62,415 nt of DNA from CAZRIE01 sp964600075 (lineage in GTDB: Bacteria; Bacteroidota; Bacteroidia; Flavobacteriales; Flavobacteriaceae), in NCBI GenBank assembly GCA_964600075.1, contig CAZRIE010000013.1, positions 1 through 62,415 on the forward strand, read 5' to 3'. How positions within the stretch are numbered: position 1 is the first letter of the stretch; the number at the start of each line of letters is the position of its first letter. This document shows positions 9,088-17,932 of this stretch, piece by piece. A program made the translations under genes and the position numbers. Below the pieces are notes generated by a model. It was not told the origin of the DNA. It ran no database searches and saw only the letters and a program-made list of their open reading frames with translations.

Positions 9088-10545
9088 ATGGAAAATACAA
9101 ACAAAAAGGGGCAACCTTCAAAGAACGAACCATTAATGGAAAGAAAACAGAATGGCGCATCGGCCAGACGATCCTTTCTTAAGAAAGCAGGACTTGGAGG
9201 TCTTAGTCTTACAAGTTTCGCCACCGCTACCGCAAACACTGGGGAGCAGATAGACTACCTATCGCAAAATATCAACCGAAGCTCCAATCCTTCCGACCTG
9301 AAGATTACTGATCTGCGCATCGCCGAAATTTATAGCCGAGATTCGAAAGGAAGAACCCCTATCGTGCGGATTTATACCAATCAGGGTATTATCGGGCATG
9401 GCGACGTTCGCGATGGTGCGGCGAAGGAATATGCACTTATTTTGAAAAGCAGGCTCTTGGGCGAAAACCCCTGTAATGTAGAGCGGCTGTTCGGCATCAT
9501 CAAGCAGTTCGGGTACCACGGCCGTCAAGGCGGCGGTGTTTCCGGAGTGGAAATGGCCCTTTGGGACCTGGCGGGAAAGGCCTATGGCGTACCTGTTTAC
9601 CAAATGTTGGGCGGCAAGTATCGTGATAAAGTCAGGGTGTATTGCGATACCGTAGTATCGAAAGATCCCGTAGAGTATGCGAATAGAATGCAGGCCCGGA
9701 TCGACCAGGGCTACACGGCCCTAAAAATGGATATTGGAATCAATCTGATCAAGGACATACCCGGCGCCCTTATCAATGCGCCAGAGGCACCCTATAATCC
9801 GTACCGGCATGAGTATCGCAATTACCGTAATACCAAACATCCATTTACAAGGGTACAGATTACGGAGAAAGGTCTAGATAAGTTGATGGAGTATTTAGAT
9901 GTGATGCGGTCAAAGATCGGTTATGACATTCCGATGGGCACCGATCACTGGGGCCATTTTGGCGTAAACGAGGCCATAAAGATCGCAAGGGCTGCCGAGA
10001 AGTACAATCTGGCCTATATCGAGGATATCATTCCGTGGCAAATGACCGATCAATTACGTGAACTGACCTTATCAACAAGCACCCCAATACAGACCGGGGA
10101 GGATATTTTCAGGCTAGAAGGCGGTTTTGAGGAACTGATCGACACGCGTTCGGTCGATATCGTACACCCAGATCCGAATACTTCCGGCGGAATTTTGGAA
10201 ACCAAACGTATCGGCGATTATGCCAGCAAACATGGTATTGGTTTTATGCACCACCACGCGGCGGGCCCGGTGTCTTTCCTAGGGTGTGTGCATAGTGCGG
10301 CCGCCACGGAAAACTTTATGTGGCTGGAGCACCATGCGGTCGACAATAAAGATTGGGAAAACCTTGTTACAGGGTTCGACGGGCCTATTGTTCAGGATGG
10401 TTATGTGACCGTACCGGAGACACCGGGCATCGGGGTCGAGCTGAACGAAGAGATCGTCAAAAAGTACCTTGTTAAAGGCGAGAAATTTTTTGCACCGACC
10501 CCGGAATGGGACGTAATGAGGGCCCACGACCGCTTGTGGAGCTAA
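9088..10545 (+). CDS. Tat-exported enolase-superfamily sugar-acid dehydratase, copy 2
   Basis: 485 residues from the ATG at 9088 (MENTNKKG). It has a twin-arginine motif, ARRSFLKKAG, and the same candidate active-site segments as the upstream copy. By eye, the mature parts differ at roughly 35 of about 430 positions. The main cluster is a loop after RIAEI, where copy 1 has GGDVVF and copy 2 has YSRDSKG. The signal regions are more divergent. This looks like a recent tandem duplication with possible specificity divergence in the capping loop, since the 20s/50s loops near the N-terminus set substrate choice in this superfamily. It is convergent with the glycosidase gene; no strong terminator lies between them. 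Confidence 0.85.
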   Translation: MENTNKKGQPSKNEPLMERKQNGASARRSFLKKAGLGGLSLTSFATATANTGEQIDYLSQNINRSSNPSDLKITDLRIAEIYSRDSKGRTPIVRIYTNQGIIGHGDVRDGAAKEYALILKSRLLGENPCNVERLFGIIKQFGYHGRQGGGVSGVEMALWDLAGKAYGVPVYQMLGGKYRDKVRVYCDTVVSKDPVEYANRMQARIDQGYTALKMDIGINLIKDIPGALINAPEAPYNPYRHEYRNYRNTKHPFTRVQITEKGLDKLMEYLDVMRSKIGYDIPMGTDHWGHFGVNEAIKIARAAEKYNLAYIEDIIPWQMTDQLRELTLSTSTPIQTGEDIFRLEGGFEELIDTRSVDIVHPDPNTSGGILETKRIGDYASKHGIGFMHHHAAGPVSFLGCVHSAAATENFMWLEHHAVDNKDWENLVTGFDGPIVQDGYVTVPETPGIGVELNEEIVKKYLVKGEKFFAPTPEWDVMRAHDRLWS

Positions 10546-10601
10546 GTATCTTATATAAGCCTCCCGAACTAAGCCTAGTTTAAATAGTTTCTAAAGTGTA
10601 A

Positions 10602-11654
10602 TTACATTAAGACTTTTGATGTGGCCAAGGCAATGATACGGCCATTTTCTCCAACGGCATTGTAAAAATGGTACACAATACCGTTCCATTTTATAACCCA
10701 AGGTTTGTGGGCATATTTTTTGTCATAGCCCTCTGAAGGCGCTATTAAATCAGGGCCGGTCCAATCCGTCCAATTTATTAGGTCATAAGAACAGGCAAAT
10801 CGCTCAAAAGCACCTGGTTTCCAGAAAGCGCCAAAATAGAACATAATATAGATGTCATTGTATTTTGCTATCTGTGCATCACCGCAAATGCCTTTGCCCC
10901 GGCTTATAACAGGGTTTTCACCGTACCGTTTCCATGTGGTCATATCGTTGGAAACCGCCATGCCAATACTTTCAAAATCGTCTTCACCTTTCGCATTATA
11001 GTACATAACATATGGATGGCCCGTATGCGCTAGAGTATCTTTGATAACCAAACTTTTATAAATGGTTTTATTCTCAAACCAACGAACGTCTTTATCGTCC
11101 GGAGATAAGACAGGTTGATTCGTTGTGTTCCAATTGTGGACATTAGTCAAGGTGTTGGAATTGGCCAAACCTATCTTTAAAACACCTGCTTCATAGCCCG
11201 TAGAGTTTCCACCCAAATACGTCATCCAATAGTCGTCGTCGTGTTTCTCTACGGCATAGTCACCTCCCCAATCGTAATTAACGAGTGAAAGGTATCCTGC
11301 CTTTTGGTTGGCGTCCCAAGTATCCTCAGTGAACGACAATAGTTTACCTTTTGATTGCCAATGAAGTAGGTCGGCGCTCTCTGCCAACCATGTTTCATAA
11401 CCTTGACCATCGAATACGATATAAGTCATGTGCCACATATCATTATCACGAAAAATAGTTGGGGAGTCGATCAATTTAGTAGTATCCGGATGTTGAAAAA
11501 CTATGCCATATTTAAAAGGAGTTTTTATCTCCTCATAGATTTCTTCCATAACCTTTGGGGTGACCACCTTATTGCGGTCATTGTTTTCATCTTCACAGGA
11601 GCTTAATACGAAGAAGAAAAAAACTATTTCGAATAGGATTAATCGATACCTCAT
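10602..11654 (-). CDS. Five-bladed propeller glycoside hydrolase-like lipoprotein (GH43/32/117/130 fold)
   Basis: 350 residues. The N-terminal hydrophobic segment ends in a lipobox LSSC (Cys20), so it is a lipoprotein. The body has repeated propeller-blade features: DSPTIFRDNDMWHM, AESADLLHW, GMAVSNDMTTWKRYG, ACSYDLINW and HKPWVIKWNG. These are typical of the GH43/GH32/GH117/GH130 superfold. The exact CAZy family was not resolved. It overlaps the upstream sulfatase by 4 bp (ATGA), so the two are translationally coupled. A surface glycosidase working with a sulfatase on the same glycan is the likely role. Confidence 0.7.
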   Translation of the reverse strand: MRYRLILFEIVFFFFVLSSCEDENNDRNKVVTPKVMEEIYEEIKTPFKYGIVFQHPDTTKLIDSPTIFRDNDMWHMTYIVFDGQGYETWLAESADLLHWQSKGKLLSFTEDTWDANQKAGYLSLVNYDWGGDYAVEKHDDDYWMTYLGGNSTGYEAGVLKIGLANSNTLTNVHNWNTTNQPVLSPDDKDVRWFENKTIYKSLVIKDTLAHTGHPYVMYYNAKGEDDFESIGMAVSNDMTTWKRYGENPVISRGKGICGDAQIAKYNDIYIMFYFGAFWKPGAFERFACSYDLINWTDWTGPDLIAPSEGYDKKYAHKPWVIKWNGIVYHFYNAVGENGRIIALATSKVLM

Positions 11655-13354
11655 CGTACAAGTTCTTTGGTGTCCCAGCTTCTAACACCGACTTTTTTTG
11701 CCCAAGATTTCCATAAGGCTTCCAGTTCTTTTGCTTTATTGGGCATCTGGGTTGCCAAATCGTGAGTTTCACTTCTATCGGTATCCATATCATATAGTTC
11801 CCAATTGTATTCAGCATTTTTATCCCATTTTGACACCAGCTTGTAGTTACCGCGACGTACAGCTTTGTTACCTTCATGTTCCCAAAAAATAGCCCTTTCC
11901 TCAAGACTTTTGTTTTTAAATGTGGGCGTTAAGGATATGCCTTCCATGGGAATAATGGTATTGCCATCAAATGTTTTAGGATACTCCCCATCTGCTACGT
12001 CGATACAAGTGGCCATGATATCAATTAGATGTCCGGGGTCATTTCGGAATTCATTTTTAGCTTCTATTCCCGCAGGCCAATGCACAATTAAGGGGGTGGC
12101 TATTCCTCCTTCATGTACCCAATGTTTATACATTTTAAAAGGGGTGTTGCTTGCATTTGCCCAAGGTTTGCCATAGCCAAGATAGGTGTCGGCATCGCCG
12201 GGTTGTAAACCTATTCCTGTGCGCACCGGTTTTCCGTCTCTGGTATATTTAGGTACCATGTCAGTTTGAAGTTCATCTTGTCCCATAGGTTGTAAGACAT
12301 TCGGTTTTACATCCCCATGATGCGGGCCGATGGTTTCCCTAAACCCAAATTCTTCTGCGCAACCCCCGTTATCTTGTAAAAAGAAAACTAGGGTATTGTC
12401 TTTTATCCCTTTATCTTCAAGTTTTCCCATTATTCTTCCGATTCCTTGATCCATATTATCGACCATAGCGGCATATACTTCCATTAGCGAGGTGTACCAT
12501 GTTTTTCGGTCTACGTCTTCCCAATCTGGAATGTCGTCTTTATCCGTCAGCATCCATTCGGGTTTTAAAAGTCCCATCTGTTGCATCTTCTTGTACTTTT
12601 TTTCACGCATGACGTCCCAACCATCATCGAATTTACCTTTGTATTTTGCAATATCTTCTGGCTTGGCGTGCATTGGCCAATGTGCAGCGGTATAAGGTAC
12701 GTATAGGAAAAAAGGGTTATCGCTGGTATGATTTTCAATGAACTGAACGGCATTTTCAGAGATGGCGTCCGTATAGTAAAAATCTTCCGAAGGGGCTATA
12801 AATTCATTATCCCGGGTAAGTGAATTCGGGTCGTAAAAACTTCCAGCGCCATGAATGGTGCCGAAAAATTTATCAAACCCTCTTTGTATGGGCCAATTCT
12901 GTTTCGTTGGATTCTTCTCGTCAGCTTTATAAGGAGTTACATGCCATTTTCCGGACATGTACGTGGCATAACCGGCCTTTTGAAGTACTTCGGCGATCGT
13001 AACGGCATTTTTGCTCAGATCACCATCGTAAATATCCCTTCCATTGGTATTCACCATATGCCCGATTCCCGCTTGGTGTTGGTAAACACCAGTTAGTAAA
13101 GATGCTCTTGTAGGGCAACAACGGGCCGTATTGTAAAATTGGGTGAAGCGCAATCCATTTTCTGCAAGACCATCTAATATTGGGGTGTTTATAAGTCCGC
13201 CATAACATCCAATATCGGAATATCCCATATCATCAGACATAATTAGAATAATGTTTGGCCGAGTAGTAGTAACAGCTTCTTGCTTTTGTTCGTTACAGCT
13301 TAAAACTGTGAGTGAAACGATGCCAGCTAAAATAAATAGTTGTGGTTTAATCAT
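11651..13354 (-). CDS. Sulfatase lipoprotein (arylsulfatase type)
   Basis: 567 residues with a lipoprotein signal (lipobox LSC, Cys20). The formylglycine motif is CCPTRASLLTG, with the first cysteine (Cys79) as the modified residue. Metal aspartates are at MSDDMGYSD, and GKWH and FLQDNGG motifs follow. It carries large insertions including the GLQPGDADTYLGYGKPWANASNTPF region common in arylsulfatase A-like bacterial enzymes. It needs a formylglycine-generating enzyme from elsewhere. It forms a two-gene unit with the overlapping glycosidase lipoprotein. It differs from the sulfatase at 2753 in motif context and length, so the two probably remove different sulfates. Confidence 0.88.
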   Translation of the reverse strand: MIKPQLFILAGIVSLTVLSCNEQKQEAVTTTRPNIILIMSDDMGYSDIGCYGGLINTPILDGLAENGLRFTQFYNTARCCPTRASLLTGVYQHQAGIGHMVNTNGRDIYDGDLSKNAVTIAEVLQKAGYATYMSGKWHVTPYKADEKNPTKQNWPIQRGFDKFFGTIHGAGSFYDPNSLTRDNEFIAPSEDFYYTDAISENAVQFIENHTSDNPFFLYVPYTAAHWPMHAKPEDIAKYKGKFDDGWDVMREKKYKKMQQMGLLKPEWMLTDKDDIPDWEDVDRKTWYTSLMEVYAAMVDNMDQGIGRIMGKLEDKGIKDNTLVFFLQDNGGCAEEFGFRETIGPHHGDVKPNVLQPMGQDELQTDMVPKYTRDGKPVRTGIGLQPGDADTYLGYGKPWANASNTPFKMYKHWVHEGGIATPLIVHWPAGIEAKNEFRNDPGHLIDIMATCIDVADGEYPKTFDGNTIIPMEGISLTPTFKNKSLEERAIFWEHEGNKAVRRGNYKLVSKWDKNAEYNWELYDMDTDRSETHDLATQMPNKAKELEALWKSWAKKVGVRSWDTKELVR

Positions 13355-13444
13355 TGATCGATATTTTTTTTCTAGCAGGTTTTATTAAAGTAGCTTCAAT
13401 TGAAAATAGGACCTCGATTGTTTCAGTTCGGTGTGCCCGGTAGA

Positions 13445-13498
13445 ATTGGCTTATTAGAAAAAAATGTGACGTTGCACGTTTTTTTCTAATAAGCCAAT
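13445..13498. terminator. Long 20- to 24-bp hairpin between two minus-strand units
   Basis: A perfect 20-bp inverted repeat (13445-13464 and 13479-13498). The inner UGUG/CACG can pair for four more base pairs, leaving a 6-nt loop. Seven A and seven T lie inside the stem, so from either strand it ends in a run of U within the arm. Its place after the lactonase gene and before the sulfatase gene suits a terminator for the Gfo/Idh-PIG-L-lactonase unit. It is longer than the other terminators here, so an mRNA-stabilising hairpin or a small repeat element is also possible. Confidence 0.65.
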
Positions 13499-13578
13499 CA
13501 ATCAATCAGTCTGTAAAGTTTCGGGTATCTGCGCAAAAATCACTTTCTCATATTATCTTTTCTTCTGAAATCTAATTT

Positions 13579-14514
13579 TTAGTTATTTATATCAACGGCA
13601 TATACCGTGCCTGTCATCATATCGGGCAGGAGCAGGCGCGACTTATCTTCTTCCAAATAAAAGTCTGCGGCAGATTTTAATCCATCGATCAATACCGTTG
13701 CTTCTTCCGTTTTCCCATTGATTTTCCAAACTGTCCCCAATACCCAACTACTAACATAATAATCGCCTTTACTATCTTGCTCAACGGCGTCAGCACCTCG
13801 AAATTGGCCTTTCAAAGGCGTTAATTTTCCGTCCCGTTTGACTAAAAAATTGCCTAGGAAAAAGGCACCCACCATAATATCGCCGTCGTTGTCAATACCC
13901 ACGCCATTTGGGTTAAGCATTAGGGGAGAAGTATCTTGTGCAATGGCTATTTGACCTTTTAGCGAAATATGGTAAATACGGCCTGATTGTGGTACCAACT
14001 TCGCCTGTTCGCTGTTGAGAGGCCACAGGTCGTTATTTTCATCACGCATGTATTTCGTTGCTCCCATATCCGCAACATAAATTCCTTTGCCTTCGGCATC
14101 TACCGCAACATCGTTCAAATACAGAACTTCTTCAGGAAAACTCTCTTTTTGAACAAATACATCTGCATTCCCGTCTTTGTCGACTCTCCAAATGCGGTTC
14201 AGGTCCGAAAAGTATAAACGACCATCTAAATAGACAATTCCTTTAGGTTCGTCAAATCCTTTCGCAAATATCTTCACGCCATTTTCAGAAATTTCAACTA
14301 CCTGGCCATCGCCATTTTCTTTACCGTTCATTACGGTGACATAGTAGTTGCCATTGAATCCCTTTGTTACGCTTTCGGGTTTTACACCTACGTTCACTGG
14401 AAATTGAATTTGGGCCTGCAAGGTACACACGGACAATAAAAATAGCGTTATAGATGATATACTGACTAGTAGTTGTTTTATGCCATATTTAGTGAAGGTT
14501 GACCGTTTTTTCAT
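13579..14514 (-). CDS. Exported SMP-30/gluconolactonase-like beta-propeller
   Basis: 311 residues with an N-terminal hydrophobic segment ending near LQAQ, so it is secreted to the periplasm. The body has repeated propeller blades (GLVYLDGRLYF-like strands such as KGIVYLDGRLYFSDLNRIWRVD, split over several blades, and LNDVAVDAEGKGIYVADMG) resembling SMP-30/strictosidine-synthase-like lactonases. The family hydrolyses sugar lactones using a bound divalent metal. It is the last gene of a unit with a PIG-L deacetylase and a Gfo/Idh/MocA oxidoreductase, which fits hydrolysis of an aldonolactone made by the oxidoreductase. That link is inference; NHL-type non-enzymatic propellers look similar. Confidence 0.65.
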   Translation of the reverse strand: MKKRSTFTKYGIKQLLVSISSITLFLLSVCTLQAQIQFPVNVGVKPESVTKGFNGNYYVTVMNGKENGDGQVVEISENGVKIFAKGFDEPKGIVYLDGRLYFSDLNRIWRVDKDGNADVFVQKESFPEEVLYLNDVAVDAEGKGIYVADMGATKYMRDENNDLWPLNSEQAKLVPQSGRIYHISLKGQIAIAQDTSPLMLNPNGVGIDNDGDIMVGAFFLGNFLVKRDGKLTPLKGQFRGADAVEQDSKGDYYVSSWVLGTVWKINGKTEEATVLIDGLKSAADFYLEEDKSRLLLPDMMTGTVYAVDINN

Positions 14515-14547
14515 CGTTTTATTTTTTATTGTTTCTAAAGCGGATGT

Positions 14548-15420
14548 TTATTCTTTACCGAGCATCGGAAACAATTTTTTAATTTCATCATCAGATGGCT
14601 GCTTGCCATATTCACAGATTTCAAAACCTTCGACATGTTTGGCGGAGGAAGCTTTTCCACCGTACCATTTTTTTAAACTTTCCATAGTCGCTTCGGTCGG
14701 AGTTGCTGCACGCCAATTTGATAAAAACTGTAACCGATCCTTTTCATCTTTCGGTACTTTATCCAAGTTTCCGGTTGTCCACGGTAGCCATTCGAAGAAC
14801 TGTGATTCATGGGCCGCCATGGCATAGATTTTTTGCTCAAAGACGTCATCGATAATTACTGCGATATCCGGTTCGAACGGACTTGGCTTTTGAAACCTAT
14901 CCTCCGAATACAGAAAAACAGGATTCTTTTTAAGTGGAGGCACATCAGGGGCTACATTAGGCACGATGACCATAAATGCGGCATCTTGAACCAATACGCC
15001 AGTATACCTATGATCTGGGTGGTAATCGTTGGTTCTTGGTGCTATGACGATGTCGGCGTTCCATTTCCGTATTTCACGGATTACTTTTAAGCGGTTTGCC
15101 AGGGTCGGCATCAATTCCCCATCATGATTGTCGAGTACCGTATATTCGACCCCAAAACGTTTACCTGCCTCTTTAGCCTCAGCAATTCTAATCTTGGCCA
15201 GTGCACCGCCCCCTTTATCTTGATGCCCGGCATCACCATTGGTTAGCGAAACGAATTTTACGTTATGGCCCATTTGTGCAAACAATATGGCAGTACCGCC
15301 CGTATCGATATCACAATCATCGGGGTGTGCTCCGAATACAATGACATTGATTTTCTCTTCTTGGGAAAATAGCAATGTAAACGAACACCAAAAGCAAAGG
15401 GCAAAAACGTATTTTTTCAT
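14548..15420 (-). CDS. Exported PIG-L/LmbE-family deacetylase
   Basis: 290 residues from MKKYVF; an in-frame start two codons upstream is equally possible. The Sec signal peptide ends near LFSQ. The zinc-binding motif AHPDDCDIDTGG is that of PIG-L/LmbE N-acetylglucosamine deacetylases, and a later zinc histidine is in NDYHPDHRYTG. Known members remove acetate from GlcNAc-linked substrates. Export suggests an extracytoplasmic N-acetylated sugar. It lies 33 bp upstream of the lactonase gene and 70 bp after the oxidoreductase, so all three probably form one transcript. Confidence 0.85.
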   Translation of the reverse strand: MKKYVFALCFWCSFTLLFSQEEKINVIVFGAHPDDCDIDTGGTAILFAQMGHNVKFVSLTNGDAGHQDKGGGALAKIRIAEAKEAGKRFGVEYTVLDNHDGELMPTLANRLKVIREIRKWNADIVIAPRTNDYHPDHRYTGVLVQDAAFMVIVPNVAPDVPPLKKNPVFLYSEDRFQKPSPFEPDIAVIIDDVFEQKIYAMAAHESQFFEWLPWTTGNLDKVPKDEKDRLQFLSNWRAATPTEATMESLKKWYGGKASSAKHVEGFEICEYGKQPSDDEIKKLFPMLGKE

Positions 15421-15495
15421 AATCAACTAATTTTTATTTGTTATCTCTATCTTTCGTCTCGGCTCAGAATAAACTCTTATGCCGGAATCTGTTTG

Positions 15496-16887
15496 TCACA
15501 CCGATTTCATAGCTGTAGGATCCCAGTTGACAGGCTGCTTTGTATAATAACTATCGTTGGCCAAAAGCGCTGCTCCTGCTGCCCTTAATCCAAACGTAGG
15601 GTCTTCTATAATTTTACCTTTTCCGCGAATGGCCTGAAAAAAATTATAAAAATGGTCGTGATGACCGCCTTTGTAATCTTTCGGAGCCTCCCAAGTCGTA
15701 GTGCCGGTACTTAGGGCCGAGGCCCTCGACTCCAGATTTTGTTGTGTATATGCCTCTCGTATTTTTTCTTGGGTAGCTTCGGTAAAGGCAGTAAGGGAAT
15801 AGCCGCCGGGAACCATCCCTAATTTTGAACGTCTCAGGGTGACCGATTCTTGGCCGACTTCCATTTCACCTTCCGTACCTATCAATTTGAACCCGCCACC
15901 ACCACCGCTTCCAGCGATAAAATTGATTCGAAAGGCAGCATTAAATGCCGCGTGGGTATCCGTTTTTGGGTAGTCGTACAAGGTTATGCTGACATCAGGT
16001 ACGTCACGACCATCGTTCCAGTAACGTAGGCCTCCCGTTGCCAATGCCCGGTTAGGACCGTGGGAACTGATCACATGGTTTAGGGTAGAGAATGCATGAA
16101 CGAAAAGGTCTCCCGCCACACCGGTCCCATAATCGCGATAGTTGCGCCATCGAAAAAAGCGCTTCGCTTCATAGGGAACTTTTGGGGCATTTCCCAAAAA
16201 GGTGTCGAAATCTACGGTATCCGCATTGGCATCGGGTGGAATGGGATATTGCCAAGCCCCTTCGGCCGAGTAACGATCGTTATAAAAATCGAGCATTACG
16301 ATGTCGCCGATAGCGCCTTCTTCATAGAGTTGTTTAGCTTTTTCGTTACCCAGCGAGGCCATACTCTGGCTTCCCACCTGACATAGTTTTCCCGTTGATT
16401 TTTGGGTGGAAATAATTTCTTGGCCTTCTTCCCACTTTTGAACCATGGGTTTTTCACAGTACACATGCTTTCCCGCCTTAAGGGCGTCTACAGTAATTTT
16501 TTTATGCCAATGGTCGGGTGTAGCCACGATAACGGCATCAATATCTTTTCGTTCCAGAAGTTTTCGATAATCGCGGGTTACGAAAATGTCTTCTCCCCAA
16601 AGTTCCTTGGCACGGTCGAGTCTTCCCGTATATAGGTCACAGGCCGCTACGAGTTTTACGCCGTTAACTGTCAGTGCCGCATTTGTATCAAAGATACCTT
16701 GGATTCCCGAACCGATGAGCCCTAAATTAATATGGTCATTGTCGGAATACGATTGATTCTCATAAGTTCTTTTAAGCAATAATTTTTGGTCAAAAGAAGA
16801 GGCGAAAATCATCGGCGCAGTGGTTAAGGCCGCCGACCCTAAAGAGGCTTTCTTTAGGAATAATCTCCTGGAAGTATCTTTTTTCAT
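15496..16887 (-). CDS. Gfo/Idh/MocA-family oxidoreductase with Tat-like signal
   Basis: 463 residues. The N-terminus has SRRLFLKKAS followed by a hydrophobic segment, a twin-arginine export signal. The Rossmann motif is GLIGSGIQG (around residue 55-63), and the family catalytic lysine is in HVYCEKPM. The C-terminal domain is the usual alpha/beta sheet. Tat-exported glucose-fructose oxidoreductase-like enzymes carry a tightly bound NAD(P) and oxidise sugars to lactones or act as exo-glycosidases. It is first in a unit with a PIG-L deacetylase and a lactonase-like propeller. The promoter region is at 16888-16980; no operator was recognised. Confidence 0.88.
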   Translation of the reverse strand: MKKDTSRRLFLKKASLGSAALTTAPMIFASSFDQKLLLKRTYENQSYSDNDHINLGLIGSGIQGIFDTNAALTVNGVKLVAACDLYTGRLDRAKELWGEDIFVTRDYRKLLERKDIDAVIVATPDHWHKKITVDALKAGKHVYCEKPMVQKWEEGQEIISTQKSTGKLCQVGSQSMASLGNEKAKQLYEEGAIGDIVMLDFYNDRYSAEGAWQYPIPPDANADTVDFDTFLGNAPKVPYEAKRFFRWRNYRDYGTGVAGDLFVHAFSTLNHVISSHGPNRALATGGLRYWNDGRDVPDVSITLYDYPKTDTHAAFNAAFRINFIAGSGGGGGFKLIGTEGEMEVGQESVTLRRSKLGMVPGGYSLTAFTEATQEKIREAYTQQNLESRASALSTGTTTWEAPKDYKGGHHDHFYNFFQAIRGKGKIIEDPTFGLRAAGAALLANDSYYTKQPVNWDPTAMKSV

Positions 16888-17061
16888 ACGATATAAGATT
16901 ATAGTTTTAGGTAGGATAAAATATAGAGGAATTTACACCTTTTCGGCAGGAATGCCAAAAGTTTGATTAGAATAGGGAAAGAAGGTTTCTTACCTAAGAA
17001 ATATATTTCGGAATAACATTTCTAGTTTTGCCTTTTTTAGATTCCTTGGCAGCAAACACGA

Positions 17062-17355
17062 TGTTGTGTATTGAACGCTTTGACGGCAATTTTGCCAGCA
17101 ACAATTACGTTGATCTCTTTTCTTAGTCCGAAGTCGATCAAGATATCATGTACAAAAATCAACTGTTCTCATGAGGGCATGCCCATAGTATTCGAAAATT
17201 CGAAAGGAGCTTCACCAGTAACGCCTTCCCCACTATTGACGGTAATAAATCTGGGGTAATGCCAGTGTAGGTCATAGCCTCGCAAAATCCATAAATTCTT
17301 GTTTTCTACCGATACACAGTATAAACTCGATAGCTTTTCTATCTGACAGATTACG
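17062..17355 (-). pseudogene. Decayed fragment of an FMN-binding glutamate synthase-like protein
   Basis: Read on the minus strand, the region gives CIGRKQEFMDFAR, then (after a one-base shift) AMTYTGITPD, then (after a second shift) FITVNSGEGVTGEAPFEFSN. A TGA stop interrupts just before EQLIFVHDILIDFGLRKEI, and VIVAGKIAVKAFN follows. This order matches the FMN/Fe-S region of GltB-like proteins (usually GGEGGTGAAP...EFSN...GMP...LIFVHN...GLRDKIKI...SGKI). At least two single-base deletions and one in-frame stop are present, both protein ends are missing, and the CxxxxxC cluster ligands further on are gone. The whole 586-bp gap between the oxidoreductase and the globin holds nothing else recognisable. 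Confidence 0.8.
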
Positions 17356-17473
17356 GGCTTTCATATCATATTTAGTGCCCAATGAAATAATATTAAATCG
17401 ACTTTAGCGGATCGACCTATAAACAATGAACGCACTTGGAAGGAAGGTTTTCAGCGAACTGTAACCAAGTTAA

Positions 17474-17863
17474 TTACTTATTTCTATGCTCAAATATCTG
17501 CATAAAGAGCATTGTCGACATCTTTTGCGCCCTATTCTTGGCAATCCAAGCCGTGTCACCTTCGAAGAGTTCGTCGATGGTAGCAAACCAAAGGTTGAGC
17601 CAGAGGCCGAAATGTTCGGAGGTTACGGTGTGGTTCATCTTATCGTCGACTTCCTGATGGGCGGTTACGGGGTTTCCGAAATATTTTCGTTTCAAGAAAA
17701 GCTGGGTTTCCCAAAAATCGGTCAACAATACAAAATGGGTTTCCCAATCGGAAATGATTCCGTTAAAGATGGGCCCGAGCACTTTGTCTTTTCGTATTTT
17801 CCCGTAAAAGGTTTCTACCAAAAGTTTGATGTCGGCTCTATTGGTGATATCCTCCTTTTCCAT
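17474..17863 (-). CDS. Group III truncated haemoglobin
   Basis: 129 residues, the normal size. Features of group III truncated globins are seen: VETFYGKIRKDKVLGPIF, the FGNPVTAHQEV segment with the likely proximal histidine, and EHFGLWLNLWFATIDELFEG. These small haem proteins bind oxygen or NO in the cytoplasm, and several have been linked to microaerobic growth or NO protection. It lies downstream of the cbb3 oxidase assembly genes on the same strand, after a 70-bp gap, and may be part of that unit. No separate Fnr-type box was found in front of it. Confidence 0.88.
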   Translation of the reverse strand: MEKEDITNRADIKLLVETFYGKIRKDKVLGPIFNGIISDWETHFVLLTDFWETQLFLKRKYFGNPVTAHQEVDDKMNHTVTSEHFGLWLNLWFATIDELFEGDTAWIAKNRAQKMSTMLFMQIFEHRNK

Positions 17864-17932
17864 AGTTTGAGATAAAAGATAATGAGTAATCCGAAGTTAA
17901 AGAATAATGAGTACTATGTCAAAAGTAATGAC

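Noticed and set aside
10550..10559. CTTATATAAG palindrome between convergent genes as terminator
   Set aside because: All-AT apart from its ends, no loop and no T tract.
17486..17875. 129-codon plus-strand ORF opposite the truncated globin
   Set aside because: It is a mirror of the globin gene with no family pattern; the minus strand reads as a complete group III globin.
17863..17932. Fnr-type box before the globin gene
   Set aside because: TGAGTACTATGTCA has an 8-bp, not 6-bp, centre between the TGA and TCA triplets, and the half sites do not match the other four boxes.
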